A stretch of 64,000 nucleotides of DNA. Origin: Faecalibacterium hattorii (GTDB lineage: Bacteria > Bacillota > Clostridia > Oscillospirales > Ruminococcaceae). Within the stretch, counting starts at the first letter, position 1; each line of letters starts with the position of its first letter. The stretch spans positions 1-64,000 of the forward strand of contig NZ_PRLC01000015.1 in assembly GCF_003287455.1 (NCBI RefSeq), written 5' to 3'. The notes beneath the pieces were generated by a model. That model saw nothing but the letters and a program-made list of their open reading frames with translations, was not told where the DNA came from and did no database searches. The position numbers and the translations under genes are program-made. Positions 1 through 7,543 of the stretch are shown one piece after another.

Positions 1-18
1 GTTGTCCCTTTGGCATAC

Positions 19-101
19 AAAAACACCCCATTTCCTAAACAGTATACCATACTGTCTAACAAATAGGGTGCAGTTCAAATGCAGTGCCGGGGGTGTTTTT
101 T
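19..101. other. Structured inverted-repeat region at left edge
   Basis: An 11-bp outer stem (AAAAACACCCC near 19-29, its complement near 90-100) encloses an inner palindrome ACAGTAT/ATACTGT at 39-55. The right arm runs into a T tract, so it could be a terminator for a gene left of the window or a folded RNA. No coding signal was seen in 1-200. Confidence 0.4.
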
Positions 102-132
102 ACGTTCTGAAAGTGTAAGCATTATCTAAACC

Positions 133-160
133 AACATGCTTCCGGGGCGGCAGCATGTTG
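133..160 (-). terminator. Terminator-like hairpin after the LysR gene
   Basis: AACATGCT and AGCATGTT pair around a GC-rich loop about 40 bp past the LysR stop codon. On the minus strand a short T-rich run follows. It probably ends the trmO-lysR transcript. Confidence 0.45.
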
Positions 161-200
161 ATTCAGATTGAGCTTATGATAGATAGGCGATTGCCTTTGT

Positions 201-1097
201 TTAGCAGGTGCCTTCGGCAGGGGATTGCTGCGCCAACTCCATAAACGCCTTCATCTGGGGCGTGAGCCACTTATCTTTGTGGTAGAACAGCTGGCGCCGC
301 ATGGTCACGGTGCAGTCGGGGACGTTCAGGCGGGCGACTCGCCCGGCGGCGAGGGCGTCCCGGACGATGTATTCCGGCAGGAAGGAGAGCCCCAGCCCCC
401 GCTCGACCATCTGGCACAGCAGCGCGGCGCTGCCCAGTTCCAAGTAGGGTTTGATGGACAGTTGATGCGCTTCCAGTACCTGATCGAGGGCGTCACGGTA
501 GCTCATGCCCCGCTCGGTGAGCAGAAACTCCTGCCGGGCCAGCTCCTCCAGCGTGACGGCGTCCTTTGCCGCCAGCGGGTGCCCGGCGGGGGCCACGAAG
601 CAGATGGATTCCGGTATATCCAGCGCCCGCACGATGCTGGGCTGCACCAGCGGCTCGTCCAGCGTGTAGGCGAGGTCCACTTGGTTGGTGCCCAGCCATT
701 GCATCATCTCGTCCGCCGTGGCCGAGTGGAGCACCAGCTCCACCTGCGGACAAAGCGCGTGGTATCGCTGTAAAAGGTCGGGCAGGAAGGCGCTGCACAG
801 GGAGTCCGCCAGTGCGATGCGCAGGGTGCCGCCCACCTGCCGGGCGGGCTGAAGCGCGGCCTTGGCCTGTTCGGAGGTCGCCAGCAGGGTCCGAGCGTAG
901 GATAAAAAGGTCTGCCCGGCGTCGGTCAGGCGGACGGTCTTGCCCACCCGGTCGAACAACGGAGTCTCCAACTCGGCCTCCAACTGCGCGATCTGCGCCG
1001 ACACCGCCGACTGCGAGTAGCCCAGCTCCCGCGCGGCGCGGGAGAAGCTGCGCAGTTCCGCGATATGGAGAAATGTGTTGATGATTCGCAGCTCCAT
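201..1097 (-). CDS. LysR-family transcriptional regulator
   Basis: 298 aa, the usual length for the family. Residues 1-60 form the winged HTH (SFSRAARELGYSQSAVSAQI near 17-36), and the rest is a periplasmic-binding-protein-like effector domain. An AAGGAG site lies just before the ATG, and trmO ends 15 bp upstream, so the two are probably co-transcribed. Ligand and targets cannot be read from the sequence. Family call firm, role unknown. Confidence 0.9.
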   Translation of the reverse strand: MELRIINTFLHIAELRSFSRAARELGYSQSAVSAQIAQLEAELETPLFDRVGKTVRLTDAGQTFLSYARTLLATSEQAKAALQPARQVGGTLRIALADSLCSAFLPDLLQRYHALCPQVELVLHSATADEMMQWLGTNQVDLAYTLDEPLVQPSIVRALDIPESICFVAPAGHPLAAKDAVTLEELARQEFLLTERGMSYRDALDQVLEAHQLSIKPYLELGSAALLCQMVERGLGLSFLPEYIVRDALAAGRVARLNVPDCTVTMRRQLFYHKDKWLTPQMKAFMELAQQSPAEGTC

Positions 1098-1112
1098 GGT
1101 GTCTCCTTTGGC

Positions 1113-1814
1113 TCAACGGCGGGAAATGTCGGTCACGGTCAGGGTGTCGCCATCCACCTTGAAGTGGACTTCCAGCCCTGCAAACTCCATGCCGTACACC
1201 CGCTCCGGGTCGTGCTGGTAGGAGGGCCGGGGGTCGTTTTCCAGCACTCCCCGCAGCCCGTCCCGCTCGGCGGCGGGCACCTGCGCCCAGACCTCCTCCG
1301 GGCAGACGACCTCGACGTGGTGGAACTGGGTCTGGGCCGTAAAGCCTGCCGCGGCATCCGGGTGGCAGTCGGCGTAGGGGATGTAGGGTTTGATGTCGTA
1401 GATGGGGGTGTCGTCCATCAGGTCAGCCCCGCGCACCAGCAGCACCGGCCCCACCTCCGGCCGCATCTCGATGCCCTCCAGCTTCACGCTGGAAAGGCCC
1501 AAGGGGTTGGGCCGGAAGGGCGAGCGGGTGGCAAACACGCCCATCCGGGTGTTGCCGCCCAAGCGGGGCGGGCGCACCGTCGGCGACCACGTATCCCGCA
1601 CCGCGCCCGAAAACTGCCACACCAGCCAGATGTGGCTGAAATCTTCCAGCCCGCGCACCGCGTCGGCGCTGCGGTACTCCGGTGTGAAGATGATCTCGCC
1701 CCGGAGGCTGTCCACCAGCCCGCTCTGCCGCGGGATGCCGAATTTGGTGGGAAAGGCGGTGCGGATGTGGGCAATGACCTTCAGCGTCATGGCTTCGTTG
1801 GATTTCTGGTTCAT
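1113..1814 (-). CDS. trmO: tRNA (N6-threonylcarbamoyladenosine(37)-N6)-methyltransferase TrmO
   Basis: 233 aa, close to E. coli TrmO. Family motifs seen: FGIPRQSGLV near residue 25, the FSHIWLVWQF block near 57, and RSPFRPNPLGLS near 95. The family uses SAM to methylate t6A37 in tRNAs reading ACN codons. An in-frame ATG exists 174 bp upstream, but the start at 1814 has a good AAGGAG site and lies outside the strong promoter at 1846-1874. First gene of a probable operon with the downstream LysR gene. Confidence 0.87.
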   Translation of the reverse strand: MNQKSNEAMTLKVIAHIRTAFPTKFGIPRQSGLVDSLRGEIIFTPEYRSADAVRGLEDFSHIWLVWQFSGAVRDTWSPTVRPPRLGGNTRMGVFATRSPFRPNPLGLSSVKLEGIEMRPEVGPVLLVRGADLMDDTPIYDIKPYIPYADCHPDAAAGFTAQTQFHHVEVVCPEEVWAQVPAAERDGLRGVLENDPRPSYQHDPERVYGMEFAGLEVHFKVDGDTLTVTDISRR

Positions 1815-1845
1815 GGCAGACAGTCTCCTTGTTGGAAAAAAGTTC

Positions 1846-1874
1846 TTGACAATGGGGAAAAGCAGCAGTATAAT
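1846..1874 (+). promoter_or_regulatory. Consensus sigma-A promoter
   Basis: TTGACA at 1846-1851 and TATAAT at 1869-1874 with a 17-bp spacer, both perfect. It drives the two small regulators to the right and sits in the divergent gap with trmO. Confidence 0.85.
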
Positions 1875-1891
1875 ACAACTAAAGATTGTGA

Positions 1892-2443
<552 letters not shown>

Positions 2444-2455
2444 GCAGACGGAAAA

Positions 2456-2485
2456 GGACTCCCGGCGCTTCGGCTCCGGGAGTCC
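2456..2485. terminator. Bidirectional terminator
   Basis: GGACTCCCGG/CCGGGAGTCC stem between two convergent genes. On the minus strand it is followed by TTTT; on the plus strand a looser T-rich run follows. Confidence 0.7.
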
Positions 2486-2490
2486 TGCTT

Positions 2491-2655
2491 TCACTGTTCT
2501 TTTTTCTGCGGGTGGTTGCAGCGCTCGTGGCACGTGGAGCAGTTGCCGCCGCAGCCCTTGCCCTCCCAGCCGTCATGCCGGGAGATCCAGATGACCGCGT
2601 AGGTGAACAGCGCTGCTAAGACCAGAACCGTGATGATTCCGCGAATGGACAGCAT
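2491..2655 (-). CDS. Cys-rich single-pass membrane peptide (FeoB-associated type)
   Basis: 54 aa. One N-terminal membrane helix (residues about 5-25, IIVTVLVLAALF-like) is followed by a cytosolic tail with a CGGNCSTCHERC cluster (four Cys, two His). This is the layout of FeoB-associated Cys-rich membrane proteins, whose role is poorly known and probably metal related. No feoAB lies in the window. Supported by an AGAGAGG ribosome site, a good promoter at 2694-2722 and a shared terminator downstream. Confidence 0.65.
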   Translation of the reverse strand: MLSIRGIITVLVLAALFTYAVIWISRHDGWEGKGCGGNCSTCHERCNHPQKKEQ

Positions 2656-2693
2656 CGATAAGACCTCTCTTTTGCGCCAGTAGGCACATTTTT

Positions 2694-2722
2694 AGTATAC
2701 ACCATTTTCCGCAAAAGAGCAA
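2694..2722 (-). promoter_or_regulatory. Promoter of the Cys-rich peptide gene
   Basis: On the minus strand TTGCTC, 17 bp, TATACT. The start codon lies about 40 bp downstream. Confidence 0.6.
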
Positions 2723-2767
2723 CTGCCCCGCCCGGCAAAAAAATTTGCCGGAATCGAAAATTGAGGC

Positions 2768-2796
2768 TTGCAAAACCCTTTGCGTTGTGGTATAAT
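2768..2796 (+). promoter_or_regulatory. tRNA-Val promoter
   Basis: TTGCAA, 17 bp, TATAAT, ending 16 bp before the mature tRNA. Confidence 0.75.
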
Positions 2797-2812
2797 CTCC
2801 TTGTTCCGATTC

Positions 2813-2889
2813 GGAGGATTAGCTCAGCTGGTTAGAGCACCTGCATCACACGCAGGGGGTCTGGGGTTCGAGTCCCTAATTCTCCACCA
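2813..2889 (+). tRNA. tRNA-Val (anticodon CAC)
   Basis: 77 nt cloverleaf with encoded CCA. Acceptor GGAGGAT/ATTCTCC pairs with one G-U. Anticodon stem CCTGC/GCAGG holds the loop ATCACAC, so the anticodon is CAC. The T-arm contains GGTTCGAGTCC. The genomic island starts directly at its 3' end, so it is the integration target. Confidence 0.95.
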
Positions 2890-2896
2890 TACAGTT

Positions 2897-2945
2897 CGTA
2901 CTCGAACCCGATTCTTTACGAAAAAGGGTTCGGGTACGTTTTTTG
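2897..2945 (+). terminator. Hairpin and T tract after tRNA-Val
   Basis: CGTACTCGAACCC (2897-2909) pairs with GGGTTCGGGTACG (2926-2938), followed by seven T. Both arms resemble a tRNA T-arm (GGTTCGAGT). It replaces the native tRNA terminator, which now lies at 18.85 kb. Confidence 0.7.
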
Positions 2946-2989
2946 TTTATCGGAGGTTCTGCGGAAGGACTACTCGGAACGGTAAACGA

Positions 2990-3033
2990 GCAAAGGCAGG
3001 GTATCACTATGATAGTGGTATCCTGCCTTTTGC
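2990..3033. repeat. Conserved hairpin, copy 1 (GGCAGGGTATCAC type)
   Basis: GGCAGGGTATCAC and GTGGTATCCTGCC pair with flanking A and T runs. A near-identical hairpin in the same orientation lies at 18966-19007, just outside the island's right end. The two copies suggest duplication of tRNA-Val flanking sequence during integration. Confidence 0.65.
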
Positions 3034-3099
3034 TTTGCGGAATCAAGTTCGCTTTGTGCGAACTTGATCGCCACCTATATGGCGCATTGAGGGCAATTG

Positions 3100-3229
3100 C
3101 TGCGTACGTGCGTACCGGGAGCCTGTACACCTCTGGCAAGGTGTAACACACTAGACTTTGTTCCAAAGTCCGTGTGCTAAGGGGGCAGGCTCCTTAGAAT
3201 TCCTGTGGAGTGTGTACGCACGTACGCAG
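3100..3229. other. Nested inverted repeats with a MOB_V-like oriT
   Basis: Seen: a perfect 16-bp inverted repeat (CTGCGTACGTGCGTAC at 3100-3115, complement at 3214-3229), a nested GGAGCCTG/CAGGCTCC pair, and two inner hairpins (TACACCT/AGGTGTA and GACTTTG/CAAAGTC). On the minus strand the inner part reads TAGTGTG then TTACAC, close to the TAGTGTG/TTATAC nick region of pMV158-type (MOB_V) origins of transfer. The expected nick lies between 3147 and 3146. No relaxase gene is present in the window, so it would need one in trans. Confidence 0.55.
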
Positions 3230-3349
3230 GAAAACGGCAAAATTTCACTATATCGGGGTGTTCTTTCATTGGAGAGTATGGTATACTCGGCTTAGTTCAA
3301 CAAATCGGAATTGAGGGAGTAGGAGAAATCGAGATTGGAGGATAAGTTG

Positions 3350-3784
3350 GTGAACAAGATTTTCAAAGGTCTTATTCGATTTTTGATAGAAGTGATAGTT
3401 ATGACTGTTTTGATTGTTGGGATCAACATATTTACGAATGGTATGTATCTTTGGGGATTGCCCCGCATAAATGATATTCAGTCTGTAAATATCACGTATC
3501 CGAGTGTCACGGATGATGTTAAAGAAATTTCGAGCAGTGAGGACATTGAGTTAGCCTTAAAGCTAACGGGATTTCTGAAATATGATTTATTTGGGGAAGT
3601 GAATAGCGAAGAAGAACCCGCTATTACAATTACTTATTTTCTCAAGGATGGAACAAGCAAAACAATCTCCGCTAATAACACTACTGTCTGGTGGAACAAT
3701 AAAATTCATGTAATCAAGGACAAGGAAATGTTTGTCAACCTAACAGAGGGAATTTTCTTTCTGGAAGATTTACAAACAAAGTAA
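3350..3784 (+). CDS. DUF5301-like membrane-anchored protein
   Basis: About 144 aa. An N-terminal hydrophobic helix (FLIEVIVMTVLIVGINIF) is followed by an extracellular region with INDIQSVNITYPSVTD and ANNTTVWWNNKIHVI, the pattern of DUF5301 proteins. The chosen start is GTG 3350 with GGAGG eight bases upstream; TTG 3335 with AGGAG is a possible alternative. AT-rich compared with the host genes. Cargo of the first island segment. Function unknown. Confidence 0.7.
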   Translation: MNKIFKGLIRFLIEVIVMTVLIVGINIFTNGMYLWGLPRINDIQSVNITYPSVTDDVKEISSSEDIELALKLTGFLKYDLFGEVNSEEEPAITITYFLKDGTSKTISANNTTVWWNNKIHVIKDKEMFVNLTEGIFFLEDLQTK

Positions 3785-4031
3785 ATCAATTCCAGTTTGC
3801 TGTACTCGTTCCTAGCAGGGTTTGGGGCAGGCACGCCCCAACAAGAAGCTGTCCCAAAGGGGCAAGAATTTTCGAGAATTGAAAATTTGTGGCCACGGGA
3901 CGATTCTTGCTCTCACCTTTTTCGCTGCGTTTCGCAATTTTCACATTTCAATCTGCTCGCAGATTGTTGACAAGCTGCGCTTGACCCGATACTATAAAGG
4001 CAAGTCGAATACACGCCAAGGAGGTGCAACC

Positions 4032-5651
4032 ATGACCGCCGTGATCTACGCCCGCTATTCATCCGACAGCCAGCGTGAAGCGTCCATTGAGGGACAGCTG
4101 CGCGACTGCAAGGACTACGCCGAGAAGAACGGCATCACTGTGGTCGGCACCTACATTGACCGTGCCTACTCTGCCAAAACGGATGACCGCCCGGACTTCC
4201 AGCGGATGATAAAGGACAGCGCAAAGAAAATTTTCGATGTGGTTCTGGTCTGGAAACTTGACCGCTTTGCCCGGAATCGGTTCGATGCCGTGAACTACAA
4301 GTACCAGCTGGAAAAGAACAGTGTCCATCTGGTGTCTGCCATGGAACCCATTTCGCAGGGGCCTGAAGGCATTATGGTGGAGAGTATGCTTATTGGCATG
4401 GCGGAATACTATTCCGCCGAACTCGCCCTGAAGGTAGCGCGCGGTGAGCGCGAAAACGCCCTCCAGTGCAAGTACAACGGCGGTGTGGTGCCGCTGGGCT
4501 TCACCATTGGCAAGGAGGACAGGCTGTACCATATCGACCCGGAAACGGCTCCTATTGTGCAGGAGATCTTCAGCCGGTACGCCGACGGCGAACCGGCTGA
4601 GAAGATTGCCGCATCCCTGAATGAGCGAGGGCTGCGCACCCGCACCGGGAAGCCGTTCGTGAAGAACAGCTTCTTCCAGATTTTCCGGAACCGCCGTTAC
4701 ATAGGTGAATACCGATATAAGGACATCGTGACACCGGGCGGCATTCCCGCCATCGTGGATGAGGACTTGTTCAACCGGGTGCAGCAACGTTTCGAGCAGA
4801 ACAAGATCGCCCACGGTCGCCCTGCGAAAGAGGATGTGAGCTATCTGCTGACCACTAAACTGTTCTGTGGCAAGTGCGGCACCCTGATGGGTGGCGAAAG
4901 CGGCACCAGCCACATGGGAAACACCTACTATTACTACAAGTGCGGCAACGCCAAACGCCATGGCAAGGCGCACTGTGACCTGAAAGCCATTCGCAAGGAG
5001 CCGCTGGAGCGGTTCGTGGTGGACACCGCCATTAAGGTGATTTTTAGCGATGAAATCATCGAACAGCTGATAGATTTGGTCATGGATGCCCAGCAGCAGG
5101 AGAACACCCGGCTGCCTGTCCTGAAAGACCAGCTCCGGGACACGGAGAAGCGGCTGGCAAACCTTCTGGAAGCCATTGAACAGGGCATCCTGACCCCGAC
5201 CACCAAGCAGCGGCTGGACGAACTGGAAGCCCGGAAGGAAGCCCTGAACACCAGCATTCTGGAAGAAGAGCTGAAAAAGCCAGTCCTGACCCGCGAATGG
5301 ATGCGGTTCTGGTTTGAAAAATTCCGCAAGGGTGACATGAGGGACATGGAACACCAGCGGCAGATCATTGATACCTTTGTCAACTCGGTCTACGTTTTTG
5401 ACGACCGGGTCGTGCTCAATTTCAACTTCACGGACGATTCCAAAACCATCTCCCGTGAAGAGGTGTTGGGTTCGAGTGCTGTGGACAATGCTCCACCAAA
5501 CATGAGTCACCAACTTTGGTTGGTGGCTCTTTTTTGTTGCATTCTCGTTCGTAAGTCTGTGTGTGGAGAATTAGGAACTCGAACAGGGCGGCGGTGCGAA
5601 GCGCCGCAAGCAATCAGCCCAGTGGGCTGTTGCTTAGCCCGCGGGTCCTAG
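4032..5651 (+). CDS. Large serine recombinase (integrase)
   Basis: 539 aa from ATG 4032, behind AAGGAGGTG. Resolvase domain at about 1-150 with catalytic Ser10 in IYARYSSDSQ; recombinase domain at about 165-270; zinc ribbon with CGKCG and later Cys at about 285-320; then a coiled coil. It integrates or excises DNA by double-strand cleavage with a 5'-phosphoserine link. The last roughly 55 codons, after GSSAVDNAPP, run through the att-like repeat at 5488-5584, so the C terminus is set by the site it joined; the core protein ends near 5490. It reads toward the junction between the two island segments and is the only intact integrase in the island. Confidence 0.9.
   Translation: MTAVIYARYSSDSQREASIEGQLRDCKDYAEKNGITVVGTYIDRAYSAKTDDRPDFQRMIKDSAKKIFDVVLVWKLDRFARNRFDAVNYKYQLEKNSVHLVSAMEPISQGPEGIMVESMLIGMAEYYSAELALKVARGERENALQCKYNGGVVPLGFTIGKEDRLYHIDPETAPIVQEIFSRYADGEPAEKIAASLNERGLRTRTGKPFVKNSFFQIFRNRRYIGEYRYKDIVTPGGIPAIVDEDLFNRVQQRFEQNKIAHGRPAKEDVSYLLTTKLFCGKCGTLMGGESGTSHMGNTYYYYKCGNAKRHGKAHCDLKAIRKEPLERFVVDTAIKVIFSDEIIEQLIDLVMDAQQQENTRLPVLKDQLRDTEKRLANLLEAIEQGILTPTTKQRLDELEARKEALNTSILEEELKKPVLTREWMRFWFEKFRKGDMRDMEHQRQIIDTFVNSVYVFDDRVVLNFNFTDDSKTISREEVLGSSAVDNAPPNMSHQLWLVALFCCILVRKSVCGELGTRTGRRCEAPQAISPVGCCLARGS
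5488..5584. repeat. 97-bp direct repeat, copy 1 (tRNA-Val 3' flank)
   Basis: About 93% identical to 18833-18929. Contents in order: CTCCACCA (tRNA acceptor plus CCA); a terminator hairpin GAGTCACCAAC/GGTTGGTGGCTC with six T; then at 5564-5584 a 21-nt reverse-complement copy of tRNA-Val positions 2866-2886 with one mismatch. Acts as the internal att-like junction of the island. Confidence 0.85.
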
Positions 5652-6034
5652 ACCTGTAGGAAAGTCTACCGGGGACACGGTGCTTGCCGGAGTGCCCTTT
5701 CACCAAACGTAAGGCCGTTTACCTGAAAAGGTAAGCGGCTTTTTCTTGTATCTACGTGCTTTTTGATACGAAAAAGTGAAACGAATTCACTTTTGCATAT
5801 TGATAATGAAACGTGTAGGAGGCCCCTTTTTCAGTCGTTTGTAGCAAGTTTGTAGCAGATCTGTAGCAAAATTCGGAGAGGAACGGCAAAATGGCTCTGA
5901 AAACCCGATTTTTGCAGATTTTTGGGTGTAAAATTTTATCCTTGAATTTTGTGCAGAATGACGACGGTGCTTTTCATTCGGATTCTGATGCCGTACAATA
6001 AAGGAAAAGATCATGGATGAAAGGAGAAATCGCT
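5585..6034. other. Non-coding junction between island segments
   Basis: Holds the tail of the recombinase reading frame, a palindromic hairpin CAGCCCAGTGGGCTG at 5617-5631 (also found near tRNA-Tyr at about 40.89 kb), a terminator at 5714-5745 (GCCGTTTACCT/AGGTAAGCGGC then TTTTCTT), and three phased TGTAGCA repeats at 5840, 5851 and 5862. A 36-codon ORF from 5891 with a weak ribosome site precedes the kinase gene; its reality is doubtful. Confidence 0.6.
5714..5745 (+). terminator. Rho-independent terminator after serine recombinase
   Basis: An 11-bp stem GCCGTTTACCT/AGGTAAGCGGC with a four-base loop and TTTTTCTT. Confidence 0.75.
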
Positions 6035-7174
6035 GTGCGCTACACCATCCGGCATTTTGATTTGCCGCTGCTTACCTTTGAAGCAAACATGGACAGTGCA
6101 GATACTGGCCTCCATATTATAAAAGTCTACGAAGAAAACCGTTCTTTTCTACCTTTGAATCTGACTGTATCAGAAGATGGTGTAGAACGCTGGCTGCGGC
6201 ATCGCGCAATTCCGAAGAACCGAGCGTATGTAGACGCTCTGCTCTCTAAGGTGGGGCTTTCTTTGAATCGACCGCTTGGAATTATTGCAGCCAATAAAGG
6301 TCTTTCACTCAATGATTGCTTTTGGGTAGATGCAGAGGGCTCCGGTGACACCTTTAAAAAAGTAAATCTTTACGATAACCGATTCAGTCAGGTGCTGGCC
6401 GCAATTGCCTTTACAGGATATGGCAGTAGCATACGAACTTCGCTTGCGTCCTGCCCGGAGTTCTCGACCAACGGGATGCTGCCAAAATGCTGGCGCAGAC
6501 AAAACGGAAAAATCTATCTTTATAAAGGTGGCACGTCAGGGTTCAGCTATTTTGGATTTGAACCGTACTCGGAACTGTATGCTTATCAAGTTGCACAGGT
6601 GATGGGCGTGAATGCGATTCGCTACACCCTGACAAAAGATCTGAAAAAGACGCTTTGTTCCAAGTGTGAGCTGTTCACCAGCAAAGAGTATTCTTATATT
6701 CCCATCGGACAGCTTGTGTCCAAAGGCGGGATGAAAGCGATTTTTGCGTATTATCAGACGTTAGGTCAGAACTTTGTGGATGCGCTGGAAGATATGCTGG
6801 TCTTTGATGCGATCATCTGCAATACAGACCGCCACTATGGAAACTTTGGTGTGCTGGTAGATAATAAGACCAACACGATTGCGGCACCTGCACCGCTGTT
6901 TGACCACGGAAACTCGCTGTTCAGTTTGGGCGGAACGGATCTTTGGGACAACCAGAAAGCGTTTGATGAATATGCCCGCACACTGCTTCCGCTTGCATAC
7001 GATGATTTTTTTGCAGCTGCAAAGAGTGCAATGAAACCTCGTCACCGTGCAATGCTCCATAAGCTGCTGGATTTCCATTTTGACCGCAGAGCGACACGTT
7101 ATAATCTGCCGCCAAATCGCTTGAAGATGATCGAAAAAGAGGTACAGCGCAGAGCAAGAGTGCTTTTAGGGTGA
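6035..7174 (+). CDS. HipA/CtkA-like protein kinase
   Basis: 379 aa. The start is set at GTG 6035 by AAGGAG eight bases upstream; the ATG 18 bases earlier lies inside that site. The kinase core shows NTDRHYGNFG near residues 263-272 (catalytic Asp and Mg-binding Asn) and LFDHGNS near 288-294 (metal-binding Asp), as in the HipA C-terminal domain. HipA kinases phosphorylate Glu-tRNA synthetase or other targets and are normally held by HipB. No HTH partner gene lies beside it, only the doubtful 36-codon ORF. It could be a solo toxin kinase or phage-defence kinase. First cargo gene of island segment 2. Confidence 0.75.
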   Translation: MRYTIRHFDLPLLTFEANMDSADTGLHIIKVYEENRSFLPLNLTVSEDGVERWLRHRAIPKNRAYVDALLSKVGLSLNRPLGIIAANKGLSLNDCFWVDAEGSGDTFKKVNLYDNRFSQVLAAIAFTGYGSSIRTSLASCPEFSTNGMLPKCWRRQNGKIYLYKGGTSGFSYFGFEPYSELYAYQVAQVMGVNAIRYTLTKDLKKTLCSKCELFTSKEYSYIPIGQLVSKGGMKAIFAYYQTLGQNFVDALEDMLVFDAIICNTDRHYGNFGVLVDNKTNTIAAPAPLFDHGNSLFSLGGTDLWDNQKAFDEYARTLLPLAYDDFFAAAKSAMKPRHRAMLHKLLDFHFDRRATRYNLPPNRLKMIEKEVQRRARVLLG

Positions 7175-7179
7175 AAAAG

Positions 7180-7226
7180 AAACCGTCAAACGTAAGAGAT
7201 TGCTATCTCATGCGTTGACGGTTTTA
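7180..7226. terminator. Bidirectional terminator
   Basis: Long inverted repeat AAACCGTCAA ... TTGACGGTTT between the kinase gene and the integrase fragment, with A and T runs on both sides. The same gene-terminator-integrase layout recurs at 13.48 kb. Confidence 0.7.
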
Positions 7227-7241
7227 TGGTTTGTGGGGATA

Positions 7242-7402
7242 TTATTCTTCTGGCAGAGCCAAAACTTCATCCTTGACCAGTTGATTGGCCTTATCAAAGG
7301 CTTCGGGCTTCGATTATCTGGTTGGCTTTCGGATGGAGATAGACTTCATCCGGCGTTTTGAATTTGGGCGTGTGCCCGACAGCACGTTTCAGGATATCTT
7401 TG
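7242..7402 (-). pseudogene. Fragment of tyrosine integrase 3' end
   Basis: About 150 bp closely match the C-terminal coding end of the integrase at 13540-14300, including codons for DKANQLV and its stop codon position. A 7-bp duplication (GCTTCGG) breaks the frame, and similarity ends abruptly at about 7402. A dead remnant of a second, related integrase, left when new cargo joined here. Confidence 0.8.
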
Positions 7403-7469
7403 CACGAAAAGAAAACAGAAAAACAATAGTCAGCAGACGTAAAGCTATCATAATTTGAAACAAAAGCTC

Positions 7470-7498
7470 TTGACAGAAAGCTATTTGCAAAATATCCT
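7470..7498 (+). promoter_or_regulatory. Promoter of the nuclease-STAND gene
   Basis: TTGACA at 7470-7475, 17 bp, TATCCT at 7493-7498. The start codon is 46 bp further on. The 369-bp gap 7175-7543 otherwise holds the terminator and the integrase fragment. Confidence 0.65.
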
Positions 7499-7543
7499 TA
7501 AAAATAAGCAGAAACATTGACCTCTAAAAATAAGGAGCGGACG

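Noticed and set aside
3100-3229. Nested inverted repeats read as a CRISPR, group II intron or riboswitch
   Set aside because: No spacer-repeat periodicity, no intron domain V and no known aptamer motif; the oriT-like core fits better.
5650-5700. Resemblance of AGGAAAGTC ... GGTGC to the RNase P RNA core
   Set aside because: Only short matches; the rest of the P RNA is missing and the segment overlaps the end of the recombinase frame.
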